From Saprolegnia diclina VS20 (Eukaryota; Oomycota; Saprolegniomycetes; Saprolegniales; Saprolegniaceae): a stretch of DNA of 64,000 bases. Shown in pieces: positions 10,028-21,040 of this stretch (within the stretch, counting starts at the first letter, position 1; each line of letters begins with the position of its first letter). The stretch covers positions 225,727 through 289,726 of the forward strand of contig NW_008246096.1 of assembly GCF_000281045.1 (NCBI RefSeq), read 5' to 3'. The position numbers were made by a program, and so were the translations under genes. The notes below the pieces were generated by a model. It did no database searches and was not told the DNA's origin. It was given only the letters and a program-made list of their open reading frames with translations.

Positions 10028-10819
10028 CCCGAATCCGGAATTCGATTTCGTCAACGTGTCCGAGGCTATCCGGACGGAATGACCAGGGTGTTTCAAACCA
10101 TTTCGAACCGAACACGTTTAAAACACATTCGCCAACAAAAGTTGCTGACCAAGATCGTGCAGCAGTCGTCGAGTAGCCAAGCACACTTGTTCTCGTGTGG
10201 AAAACCAGGTGCACCGACACGCAAGCCTGTCGCGTCGAGATGAATCCGACTCGGTACGTGTATACAAAAGCACCTAGGGCAAGAAACGCTACCTCAGTTT
10301 TAACTAGTACTGGTACGGTCTAGTGGATTACATCAAGGGCGTCGTCGCCGGTTTGATTGCGACCACCGTCATTGTTTGGGGCTTCCCCAGCCTTCAGAAA
10401 GCCTCGCCGTCATCACAAGACGAATCTTCGACCAAACGTTTGTTCACGCGTATCGTCAGCACAGAGCTCCCACGAAGTCGACCTCGGTTCCTCGAAGGTC
10501 TCTTGTGCGATGCTAACTGTCGCAATTCACTTCGCTGTCGACTTGGGGCCTGCATTCAGTACGGGTGCGTGCAGATACACGGTTGGGATGCGAGGTTGTT
10601 GCGAGGACGTTCCCGTTGAGCTGTTTTAAACAGACTTACCACGCGTTTTATACTGCCTGGGTGTATCCGGTGGACCATGCGATCAATATTTAAATTCACG
10701 GTCGCGTATTCCACATACAAATATCAAGGTATTCGAGATACCAATGGCATTAAAAGTGGTGTTGATTGGGATGTACTAAAGGCCATCTCAGACAGGCGAC
10801 CATTCCTCAACACGCCGCC
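10028..10819. other. Intergenic, possible gene remnant at 10323-10480
   Basis: No convincing gene. A plus-strand frame near 10323 reads DYIKGVVAGLIATTVIVWGF, resembling a membrane segment, but it has no ATG, loses coding character after about 50 codons and has no clear splice partner. It may be a remnant or chance. The rest should contain promoters for the divergent bZIP and PAP2 genes. Confidence 0.4.
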
Positions 10820-11653
10820 ATGGCCTCGACGTCAACTCTGAGCTGGATCAACCGCTTCAACGACGGCGTCGACCTCGACGTTGTCACCTTCTTCCACAAG
10901 AACTGCGGTGACTCGTTCGTTGCCAAGGCCATGTGGGAGGTCATCACGTTTACGGGCGATGGCATCTTGTACGACGACGCGGTCGCCTTGCGAGTCGACT
11001 CATCTTGCAGCGTAGCTTCTTCGCCGTGCTGCCGCCGCTGGCTGGCCTCGCATGGGCGACGGGCGCCATGCCTGTGCTTTCGCCCGACCAGATCTACCTC
11101 GCGACGTACCTCACGGTGACGGTCGTGGTACGTCCTGACAATAAGATCTTGGTGTGCGGTGCTGAGTGTCCGCCTGTAGCTCGACTTTGCGCTCAACTTG
11201 GCCATGAAAGCGGCGTTTCGGCGCCATCGCCCGCTGTACCACAAACACGACATGCGCTTTCCGGGCCCGGACAAGTACTCGTTCCCGTCAGGCCATGCCA
11301 CGCGCGTCGGCTGCCTCTTTGCGTGGATCGTCGAGCTTGTCACGTGTACGTCACGTCGTTTTCGTAGTGCAGTCTGCCTGACATCTCCTTGGTCTCTAGA
11401 CGAGCAGCGTCTGCTGGCCGTCGCGCTGCGCTCCGTGCCGCTCTTGGACGAAGTTGACGTTGTGACCCAGTCCCAAGAGATCCTACTCACGGGCGTGTTT
11501 TGGGTCGTCATGAACTGCATCGGGCGGCTCGCACTGGGACGCCACTTTGCATCGGATGTAGTCTGCGGCGCGCTTCTTGGGTACCTCGTCTTCTTCCCGG
11601 CCGCCCAGAGCGTCATGCTAGCCATCGTGCACCCCGCTTTGCTGCAGCTCTAA
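10820..11653 (+). CDS. PAP2-family lipid/isoprenoid phosphatase
   Basis: Exons 10820-10968, 11016-11127, 11180-11345 and 11400-11653 encode 226 residues. The three phosphatase signatures of the PAP2 (phosphatidic acid phosphatase type 2) superfamily are visible: KAAFRRHRP (K-x6-RP), FPSGHATR (PSGH), and GRLALGRHFASDV (R-x5-H-x3-D), with hydrophobic segments between them (FFFAVLPPLAGLAW; GALLGYLVFFP). Size and motif spacing resemble PLPP6/PPAPDC2-type enzymes, which dephosphorylate presqualene or polyisoprenoid diphosphates at the ER membrane. The substrate is an inference. The ATG at 10820 (MASTSTLSWINRFNDGVDLD) is the first in frame. Confidence 0.85.
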
Positions 11654-11908
11654 GCCGAACTTATTTGCATCGACCATTACACTAACATTTCACAATGCCA
11701 CGTCATAGTTTGGCTTTTCCACAAAGTATTCCATGTAGCTTAGAGCTCGTGGCATGTGCGATCGAGTCGACAAGTGAGTACTATGCAGAGTCGTCGTTGC
11801 GTTCGCACACTGGGACGGAGCTGCCACGACTCATAGGGGTTTTTACATTAGAGGCGTAAAGCTGTGATCCTGGTCATCCGTTGGGCGTTACAAAAGGCAA
11901 CATTTACG

Positions 11909-14827
11909 ATGGGCGGCAAGGCGACGCGGTCCATCTCCAAGATTGCCGCCGACAAGCTGCATGGCGCGTCCACGGACAGCGACTTTGACTTGGAGGCAGA
12001 AGAGAAGCGGTGCGTCAGTCTCCACGGACGTCGTTATGGTCGACAACTTGCGTGTAGGATCCACGAGATGGAAGCCAAGCACGCGCTCATCGTCGTACGA
12101 CAGTATTCGTCACGACGTCTTGCCTCACGCTCTCTCTGTAGCAATATGTGGTCGACAACATTTACCCGTATGCGCCTGTGACGGTCCAAGCCAAGCGACT
12201 GGCCCTCGACACGCCCAAGGACGACTGCCACGACATTGGCAAATTGAAGAAGCAGACATACCTCTGGATCACGCTGGACGAAGCGCTCCTGTCGCAAAAG
12301 CGCGTCTCGATCGATATGAAAGCCATGTACCCAATCGCAGTCGCCATCGACAACGACGGGTTTGACAGTCGTGTGGGTCGTTCTCCGTTGATAACGTCTA
12401 CTTAGGAACGCCTTTGTGACCGACCAAGAGTCCGGCCAGCGCAAGCTCAAGGCAGAAGACATGCTTGCACTTGCTTCCGTGACACAGCCGCCGCCACCAC
12501 CCCTGACGCCGACCTTTGTCACGGCCACCGTCGCGAGCCTCACGGTGCGTATTCTGCAAAACGGCGCAAGGAAGAGAGCAGGGATGTAGGTCGCGTGGAC
12601 CGAGGCGCCGGGTAGCATTTTGGATCGGTTTGAAGTGCAATATCAAAAGATGGCAGCGGCCAGCGCCGTGGTCAAAGCCTGGAGCGTCTTGACCCACGAC
12701 GCCAACAGTCGGCAAGGTGCCCTCACCGACCTCACGTGCTACGAGGGCTACCTCTTCCGCGTGCGCTGCCGCAACCCTGCGGTCGACCTCTCGTGTTGTC
12801 GCTTTGGTTCCACTACGGTTCTTAGGGCTGGAGCGAGTTCAGCGCGACCGGCGGCCCGTTCTTCACGCTGGCCGGGGCGCCCGACAAACCACATGCTCTG
12901 CACGCCGCTGTCATTGCAGACACGTTCATTCATGTATGTTGGGCCGCTGTCAACGACCACGGGTCGCCGATCACTGCATATACGCTTGAAGTGCGCGAGA
13001 TCAATGAGGCAACTGGGCCCTTCGAACACCTCTACGCAGGCCGCGAACGCGGTGCGCACGTTCCAACGTTTCCACTTGACATTCGAGTCGTAGAGTACCT
13101 CTGCGCGGGCTTGCGCCCGAAAACCATGTACAGCTTTCGGCTCCAAGCGGCCAATATCGTCGGCTGCACACCTTGGCTCGAGAGTCGCGCGATCCGCACC
13201 ACCGCCTTTGGGCGCCCCGAGGTGCAGGAGCTCCCGGCGTCCTGCAGCAGCGAGCGGTGCAACTGCAACGGCGGCACCGGGTGTCCTCATGTGCATAGGT
13301 GGGTCGAGTGCTGGGACCCGCGAGAGGAGAAAGTGTTCTACTTCAACAAGGTACCTCAGTAGCTTTCGGACAGTATTCCACCTTGTGGTTGTAGTTTACG
13401 AGCCAGCGCACGTACGACGAGCCCGCCGAGATTGCGGCCGCACGCAAAGCCACGGGCGATGCTCTTGAAGAGACCCCCGAGATGATTTTTCGAAAGAAGC
13501 GCTATCACTTGCATCGGGACCTCCGTGGCAACGCCACTGTGCCACCAAGTGCATTCGAGGTGGCCGTACACCGGGCTACGGTGCTACCCGACACCATTGC
13601 TCGGTTTGCGACCGCGTCCAAGAAGGAGCTGCTTGGGAAGCCCCGGGTTACGTACCACGACGAAGACGGCATCGACTCGGGGGGGCTCACCAAGGTGCTT
13701 ACTCGCATCGTCGACGCTGCTCGGTCAATCATCGAGAACTCTAGGACTGGTACTTGGCCGTCTCCAAAGCGACACTGCAGTCGTCGTGGGGACTCTTTCG
13801 TCCATTAGGTAGCGACACCCTAACTACCAAGAGCTCATCATAGGTCGTAGACGATGGCGGTGTGTATGAGATCGACCCGGACGCCGACACGCCCGCGCAC
13901 CTCAAGTCGTTTCGATTCCTCGGTCGCGACCGCATCTCTTGAGGTTGCTAACGTCATCGCGTAGGCAAGTTTGTGGCCAAAGCCATATACGATCGACACG
14001 TCGTGGCGCTGCCCTTGGCGCCCTTGGTGCTCAAGCACCTTCTTGGCGAGACCGACACCACCGCGGACCTCGCGCTACTGGATCCGCAGTTGGCCAAGTC
14101 GCTTTGCTGGATCGAGACGCACGATATTACCGACGTGCTATTTGACACGTTCTCCATCACGCGCGCCAACAACGTCCTCGGTACGCACGACAAGGTCGGC
14201 ACCACCCTCAGTTCATAGGTTGCATTATCGCTAGTGGATCTCAAAGAGAATGGACGCGCGATTGATGTGACCGAAGCCAACAAGCTCGAGTACGTGGCGC
14301 TGCGGCGGCAATGGCGCACCGCGTTCGCCATACGACCACAACTCGATGCCTTTCTCAGTGGCTTCCACACACTCCTCCCCGCGGCGGCGCTGCAGCCGTT
14401 TACCTGGCGTACATGTCGCATAGTCGATGCGCATTTCACCAACACTATTGTCATGGTAGACGAGCTACAGTTGCTCATGAGCGGCAACCCGAGCGTCGAT
14501 GTCGACCAGCTGCGCGCAACAGCCGTGTACCAAGGCGGCTACGACGCCAGCGCCCAAGTCATTCTGTGGTTATGGCAAGTGCTGCGCTCCTGGGAGAATG
14601 CGACGCGCCAGCGATTTCTTCAGTTTGCGACGGGCGCGAGTACCTTGCCGCTGGATGGGCTCGAGCCGCCGCTCACCATCACGCTCTCCGATCTGAGCGA
14701 CGACGCACTGCCACGGTCCCACACGTGCTTCAACCAGCTCGTGCTGCCAAAGTACACGTCGTATACGACGCTCGTCACGAAGCTCCGCTTTGCGATCGAG
14801 AATACTGACAGCTTTGCCTTGAGCTAA
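11909..14827 (+). CDS. FN3-FN3-WW-HECT E3 ubiquitin ligase
   Basis: Twelve exons (11909-12009, 12058-12094, 12142-12359, 12406-12544, 12590-12781, 12826-13350, 13395-13694, 13745-13808, 13851-13922, 13965-14180, 14235-14408, 14460-14827) give 801 residues with all phases consistent. N-terminal 180 residues: charged, no known domain. Then two fibronectin-III-like domains (about 180-380; ILDRFEVQYQKM, FRVRCRNPAGWSEFS, YSFRLQAANIVG), a Cys-rich spacer (CSSERCNCNGGTGCPH), and a WW domain (WVECWDPREEKVFYFNK...RTYDEP, second Trp replaced by Tyr). The C-terminal 370 residues are a HECT domain: YHDEDGIDSGGLTKDWYL, FRFLGKFVAKAIYDRH, HELQLLMSG, and the catalytic Cys in RSHTCFNQLVLPKY. The HECT Cys forms a thioester with ubiquitin; the WW domain presumably binds proline-rich substrates. 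Confidence 0.88.
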
Positions 14828-14876
14828 AAGACCGGATTCGAAACGCTGCAATTTCCAGTGGATTACGTGGACCAAT

Positions 14877-16238
14877 TTACTGGATGATGCCGTTGGCCTT
14901 GCCACACGCGATAAAGGCGTCAATGCACTTGTCGACCTGCGCGCGCGAGTGCGCCGCCGACATTTGGACGCGGATGCGGGCGAGGCCCTTGGGCACGACC
15001 TAACATATGGGGTCGTATGAGCACCCCCTTGTGGGAGAAGACCATCATCGTACCGGGTAGCTAAAGCCAATGACGTAAATGCCCTGCTCGAGCATGTCAT
15101 CGGCGAGCTTGGACGCGAGGCGCGCATCGCCAATCATGACGGCCACGATCGGGTGGTCGCTACAGAGACATCTTAGCATAAAACTACATGGCATGATGGA
15201 TCCTACCGGGCGCCCGTGAGCTTGAAGCCAGCGGCGGCCATGCGGTCGCGGAAGTGGTGCGTGTTGTCACGGATCTGCTCGACGTACTCGCTCGAGCTCT
15301 CGAGCATCTCAAAGACCTTGAGCGACGCGCCGACGACGACGGGCGAGACCGAGTTGGAGAAGAGGTACGGGCGCGACTTTTGGCGGAGCGTGTCGATGAC
15401 CTCCTGGCGACCGGTCGTGTAGCCACCGGTGCCGCCGCCAAGCGCCTTGCCGAGCGTCGAGTTGATGATCTACATGCAAGGCAAGATGAGTTATGCGTCC
15501 CATCATGCGGTAGCAGCGTCGTCGTACGTCAATCTTGCCGCGGAGACCAAAGTACTCGTCCGTGCCGCGACCCGTGGCGCCAAAGAAGCCCGTCGTGTGG
15601 CACTCATCGATGAACACCTGGGCGTCGTGCTTCTGGGCAAGGTCGTAGATACCCTTGAGCGGCGCAACGTCGCCATCCATGCTGAACGCGCCGTCCGTCG
15701 CGATGAGGCGCGTGCGGCAGTGCTTGGACGCCTCGAGCTTGGCCTCGAGGTCCTTCAAGTCCATGTGCTTGAAGCGGTGGCGCTCGGCCTTGCAGAGGCG
15801 GATGCCATCGATGATCGACGCATGGTTGAGCTCGTCCGTGATGATCGCATCTTCGTTGTTCAAGATGGCTTCAAAGAGACCGGCGTTCGCGTCAAAGCAC
15901 GACGGGTACAGGATCGTGTCGTCCGTGCCGTGGAAGCGCGCGATCGCCGCCTCGAGCTCCTTGTGGATGTCCTGCGTGCCGCAGATGAAGCGCACGGAGC
16001 TCAGGCCAAAGCCATGCGTCTCAAGCGCCTTCTTGGCCGCGGCCACGACCTCCGGGTGGTTGGAGAGGCCGAGGTAGTTGTTGGCGCAGAAGTTGAGCAC
16101 GCCCTTGTCGGCCACGACGATCGACGCGCCCTGCGGCGACGTGATGACGCGCTCCGACTTGTACGTGCCCGCGGCCTTGATCTCCGAGAGCTCGCCGGCC
16201 AAGCGGCGGGTCAATGTGTTGGAGCTGAAGCGGCGCAT
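14877..16238 (-). CDS. Glycine C-acetyltransferase (2-amino-3-ketobutyrate CoA ligase)
   Basis: Exons 15528-16238, 15207-15469, 15054-15159 and 14877-14999 encode 400 residues, the usual size for KBL/GCAT. The enzyme is PLP-dependent and converts 2-amino-3-ketobutyrate plus CoA to glycine and acetyl-CoA in threonine breakdown, normally in mitochondria. Seen: [52 protein letters not shown], and the PLP-lysine region STLGKALGG. The ATG at 16238 starts [20 protein letters not shown], which looks like a mitochondrial presequence; the frame stays open further upstream but only from non-ATG codons. It converges on the HECT ligase gene with 49 bp between the stops. Confidence 0.93.
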
Positions 16239-16315
16239 GTGCGTAGCGATGGACGAAATCGATTGTGCACCTGCGGCTGCCGAGAGTGACCGTACATTGA
16301 AGTACGCTGCGTCCC

Positions 16316-16355
16316 GTACGCCAATGTACGCCAATGTACGCCAATGTACGTGAGT
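16316..16355. repeat. Short tandem repeat, 10-bp unit GTACGCCAAT
   Basis: Three perfect units of GTACGCCAAT followed by a decayed fourth (GTACGTGAGT) in the promoter region of glycine C-acetyltransferase. Each unit contains a CCAAT core, so the array could act as clustered CCAAT boxes. Confidence 0.8.
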
Positions 16356-16814
16356 GTACGTGCCTCGGCGCTGGGCTGTCTCAGACAATCGAGTCTAGTA
16401 TTATATTAATGTCGTTGCCAGGGAGGACAGTTTTGTGCATTAGTCATCTATGCAACTGTAGACCACCTACGTGCTGACCTTGCGGAGTATAGCGTCTCAG
16501 CTCGCCGCTACATTGATACCCGCTGGAATCGTACAGTAGTCGCAGCTTGGCGCCAAGGAAGAAGATTCATTGGCATCGAGTGGCGCGGCCTGATATCTAA
16601 GAGGTGACGTGCGGTGGCAAGAAGAGCGTCACGCATGGTCTCTGGGTGCGTCGGCGGTACCGGACGCGTCTGCGCCACAGGAACGCTGGTGATGAACCCC
16701 CAGATTGCGCCGCGGCTTGGCCGGCGACTGTCGCATGGGTACACGACCGTACATAGTACAGTCGTATCCGGCCGCTATCCGGATGACCGCCTTTCCCAGA
16801 ACGGTCACAGTAGC

Positions 16815-18097
16815 ATGGACGCCGAGCGGGACGCGGTGCGGGCCGCCGCCAAGCTGCGCCGGCGCCTGTACCAGCGCCAGAAGCAGCGGCAGTACCGCAG
16901 CCGCGAGTCGTCCGAAGTGGCGTCGCTCCGCGCACTCGTCGCCGAGCTGGAGGTTCAGGTCGATGCGCTCACGACCGAGCTCCGCGCGAATGCTCCGACC
17001 GAGCTGCCGTGGGTCGACGTGGCGTCGGCGCTCCGGGACGAGGCCGTGCTCACGACGCACAAAAACAAGGCGCTCAAGTCGCAGCTGGAAGAGTACCAAG
17101 ATCTGGTCGTCGTCATGACAACGTGGGTCACGAAGCACGTGCCCATCCAGGTGGCGTCGTTGATCACACTCTTGCCACGTTATCCTGACGTCGAGTGCTT
17201 AGAAATCCATCGAGGCCTCGGCGTACTCGTGGCGCAACGCGACGCTGTTCGCCAACAAGGAGTCGCGCAAGCTCGGTCTCGATTGGATCACCAAGCACCT
17301 CTACCACAACACGGAGCGGATGCTCTCGCTCTGCGGGTTCCAGTCCCTTGGCGGCACCGACCGATTCGACGATTTTGCCATCGACATGAGCGACCCCGAG
17401 TACTTTGAGTACACGTGGCGCCACCAGGCCAAGCACAATGCGCCGTTCGAGACCACGGTGGCGGCGTTCCGCGCCTTTGTCACGCACTTTGTGAACGGCG
17501 GCGTCTGGTCGACGGGTACTGGAACACCACTCGACCCAGATGTAGTACTCGCACTCTGGTTTGACACTACAACTCATGATGGCACTAGATTGTCGATCAA
17601 GTCGCAGCGCACATCTCGTACACGCGGATCGCGTCGAGTCCGCGCGAGAGCATCAACTTTGTCTCGCGTGAGTTTGCGACCTCCAATCAGTGCATCTTTG
17701 TGTGCCAAAACATCCCGTTTGACGAGACGCAGCCGCTCAACGACGAGCAGTGCAACCGCCGACTCTGGTACGACGCACATGTGATCGTAGCGACTGAATC
17801 TCGTGTAGGATCGTGCTCGATCGCATTTCCGAGCACGCGACGCACATCCGCGTTGTCTACATCAACTCGCACGGCTTCGACCAGCATGGGCATTTCGACA
17901 TGGCGAGAGAAGCCGCGTACTGGGGCTGCGACCTCTCGTCGATGCCGGCCGAGCCAAATGCGTGGTTTGAGGCATTCCAAGCTAGGGTGCACAAGGTCGG
18001 GCAGTCGTTCATTGCGCACAACACGTCGCAGATGGACCGCATTTTCCAGCAGCAGCGCCACCACCACCGTCTTCCGTCGTCAAGTAGTAGCTCATAG
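16815..18097 (+). CDS. bZIP / M96 mating-specific-like protein, long form
   Basis: Exons 16815-17150, 17203-17541, 17589-17767 and 17809-18097 encode 380 residues. The ATG at 16815 begins MDAERDAVRAAAKLRRRLYQ. A basic-zipper segment (RQKQRQYRSRESSEVASLRA) is followed by LPWVDVASALRDEAVLTTHK and a second helix, then a domain shared with the paralogue at 8970-10027 (WRNATLFANKESRKLGLDW, FEYTWRHQAKHNAPFE, FVSREFATSNQCIFVCQN, HIRVVYINSHGFDQHGHFDM). It ends in a His/Ser-rich tail. The overall plan, bZIP plus a START-like-looking region with WRH and FV(S/W)RE motifs, is that of oomycete M96 mating-specific-type proteins as I remember them. Nuclear regulator is inferred. It converges on ALDH7A1 with 45 bp between stops. 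Confidence 0.75.
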
Positions 18098-18142
18098 CAC
18101 ACGCCACGTAGTATCATCAATGCTCTATAAACAAGTGTGGGC

Positions 18143-19835
18143 TTAACCAAAGTTGATGCCCTGCGCGAGCGGGAGGTTCTTGCTGTGGTTGATCGTGCAC
18201 GTCGACCGGCGCATGTACTGCTTCCACGCATCGCTGCCCGACTCGCGGCCACCGGCGCCCGTCTCCTTCTCGCCGCCAAACGCGCCGCCAATCTCGGCGC
18301 CGCTCGGGCCAATGTTGACATTGACGATGCCGCAGTCCGAGCCCGCGGGGCCCGTCCACTTGAAGATCGCGGCCTGGTTGGTCGTGAAGAGCGACGACGA
18401 GAGGCCCTGCGGCACGTCGTTGTTCTTCTCGATCGCTTCGTCGAGGTTGCTAAACTTCATCACGTACGTGATGGGCGCAAAGATCTCGGTCTACACAGTA
18501 ATCGACAACTTGTCAGCAACGACCGACGACGCGACGCAGGCTTCGCACCTGCACGATCGGCGCTTCGTGCGCAATGGCCACGAGCGTCGGCTCGACAAAG
18601 TTGCCGGGGCCCGGGAGCACGTTGCCGCCCGTCAAGACCTTGCCACCCTGCTCCGTCGCCGTCTTGATGCCGTTGGCAAAGTTGGTGACCGCCTGTATAC
18701 ATGTGTGTGAAGAGGTGTTTGCGAGCGACACGAAATGTACCTGCTGGTTGTGGAGCGGGCCGCAGAGCGTCGTCGGGTCGAGCTGGTCGCCGATCGGGAT
18801 TTGCTTGTACGCAGTCACGAGCTTCTCGACGAACGAGTCGTAGATGTTTTCGTGGAGGTAGATGCGGCGGAGCGTCGTGCAGCGCTGGCCCGCCGTGCCG
18901 ACGGCCGAGAAGAGCGTCGCGCGGAGCGCCATGGTCAAGTCGGCGTCTTCGTCAATGATCATCGCGTTGTTGCCGCCAAGCTCGAGGATCGCCTTGCCAA
19001 AGCGGTTGGCGACCACTTCATTTACGTGGCGGCCGACGTGCGTCGAGCCCGTGAACGAGATGAGCTCCATGCGCTTGTCTTTGATCATGGGCTCGCCGAC
19101 CTCCTTGCCGCTGCCGCAGATGAGCGACGCAATCGCGGGGTTGTACCCGTTCTTCGTGAGGACGTCCGACACGATCTTGTTGCACGCGATCGACGTCAAG
19201 CACAAGTTGTCATGCGGCTTCCACACTTGGGTGTTGCCGGCCACGAGGCTGAGCGCACCGTTCCAAAACATGACGGCGCACGGGAAGTTGAAGGCCGTGA
19301 TGATGCCGACGTGGCCCTTGAGCGGGTTGTAGCGCTCCATCATAAAGTGGCCCGGGCGCTCCGACGGAATGATCGAGCCGTTGAGGCAGCGCGAGAGACC
19401 GACGGCAAAGTCGCAAATGTCGACAGCCTCCTGGACCTCGCCGACACCCTCGACCGTGATCTTGCCCATCTCGAGCGAGACGAGCTGGCCGAGCGCCTTT
19501 TGCTTGGCGCGAAGCGACTCGCCGATCTGGCGCACGACTTCGCCGCGGATCGGGGCCGGCACCTCAGCCCAGTCCTTCTTGGCCGCGTCCATCGAGGCAA
19601 TGACGCGCTCGTAGTCGGCCTTGGTACCCGTGCGCGTCTTGGCGATGATTTCGTTCGTCGCGGGGTTGACGCTGTTGAAGACCGGGCCGTTGCCGAACCA
19701 CTCGCCGTCAAAGACGCCGAGGTTCTCCTCCTGGAGACCGAGCTCCTTCAGGAACGGGTACTTGGAGAACGTGAGCGTGCTCTGGCGGCGAGCCAGCACC
19801 GTGTTGAGCTTGGTGCTCGAGCGAAGCATCATCAT
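18143..19835 (-). CDS. ALDH7A1: Alpha-aminoadipic semialdehyde dehydrogenase (antiquitin)
   Basis: Exons 18741-19835, 18549-18692 and 18143-18490 encode 528 residues. The C-terminal signature [20 protein letters not shown] is specific for the ALDH7 family. Catalytic Cys is in [12 protein letters not shown], the general-base Glu in LELGGNNA, and NAD binding in [16 protein letters not shown]. The enzyme oxidises alpha-aminoadipic semialdehyde to alpha-aminoadipate in lysine catabolism. The triple-ATG start at 19835 gives [20 protein letters not shown], a plausible mitochondrial presequence; an upstream in-frame ATG at 19937 would add a poor-looking extension that crosses a CCAAT box, so I prefer 19835. 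Confidence 0.94.
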
Positions 19836-19922
19836 CGTTGTTCGCTGTCGAAGGTAAAATGAAGACTGCTGCCGTTCTGGCCGCTGGATCGCCAGCGAAT
19901 CTTCATTTTGCCCTTTGCGGTG

Positions 19923-19958
19923 ATTGGCTAAAATCATGACCTGCCGACATACGATTGG
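19923..19958 (-). promoter_or_regulatory. Paired CCAAT boxes upstream of ALDH7A1
   Basis: ATTGGCTAAAAT at 19923 and ATTGGCCAAAAT at 19954, 88 and 119 bp before the minus-strand start. ATTGG is the reverse of CCAAT, the NF-Y core site. The same ATTGGCCAAA string recurs before other genes in the window. Confidence 0.55.
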
Positions 19959-19959
19959 C

Positions 19960-21040
19960 CAAAATGAAGCTAAAGCACGCGAACTTCAAGCCCCAAGTTC
20001 AAGTGCGCCACACCAGCTGCTGGAACGACGGGGCATCCACGGACAAGACGCGCGACAGCACCGGCGGGAGGCTTCCGCGGATAGTACAAGGAATGAATTG
20101 GCCTTCCGACGCAGCTCGGCGTGTACGCTACAAGCGTAAAAGAGCTACTTTAGTCAAACCAACGCAAGGCATCGCCAAGCGTGAGATGGAGATCATGCGA
20201 GATCGAGCCATCCATGGACGCATCCATATGCGAAGGATTGAGGTGGATGCTGCGTCCATCGTCTGGCGCCAGCCGTGCACTTTCGCGAGCCGAGAGGACA
20301 CGATCCGGTGGTTTTGCGGTCATTTGGCATTTCATTTCTAGAGCGGCTTGTGCTCGACGTCGCCAGACCTCTTTGGCCGCAGTAGGGCAACTTGCCGCAG
20401 CCGCAACAGCATCTCGCTTCCAGCTAGTACCAGTGTTCAGTGCAGCCGGATCAGCGTGGAACATCACGAAGAGACGGCTTAAGAAGAAGCTGCGCTTGGT
20501 GCTTCGTCGTCGATTCGCGCACGGCGCAACCAAGCGTACGAGGCGACACCGGAAGCCCACCGCAACGAAACTATTGGCGCAAATCAAGTGCGCAGTACTC
20601 TATACTAATACTAGAGTCATTCGAAGGCGACGCGATGTCGACATGTGAAAACTGCGTGGGTTGTCCCCAGGACTGACTGCGATCTAGTTTCTCGGCGCCT
20701 GCCAATGAACGTGGTTAATCACCCCTCGAATGCCCCAGTTGACGCAGTACGCGCGGGAAAGATGTTCGCTTTCTATCGGTCACCGAGTGTACCTCAAGTT
20801 AGCACTCTGGGGTCTGTTGCAGCGGCGCAGAGGCAAGGTGGGAGGGCGATCTTGCACCTTTGCACCAATCATCACGCTGCAACTCACTTTATGACCAATC
20901 ACAGTGATGGAATCGATAACGTTGATTCGATTGGCCAAAATGATTCGCTTCGTACGGATACCAACTGTTCACACAATTTCCAGTCGTCCGTAAATCCGGA
21001 GAGCTACAGAAATAGTGTGATTTCTGCTCCAGCACCAGAG
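19960..21040. other. Intergenic and MAD1 promoter region
   Basis: No supported gene. CCAAT/ATTGG boxes at 20865-20869, 20895-20899 and 20930-20934 lie 110-175 bp before the MAD1 start. The plus-strand frame stays open upstream of 21041 for about 130 codons, but that part has no coding character and contains these boxes. Confidence 0.5.

Noticed and set aside
15429-16289. 286-codon plus-strand frame opposite glycine C-acetyltransferase
   Set aside because: Antisense shadow created by high third-position GC; the minus strand has the enzyme motifs.
18735-19862. 375-codon plus-strand frame opposite ALDH7A1
   Set aside because: Arg/Glu/Asp/Val-rich shadow of a clearly identified dehydrogenase.
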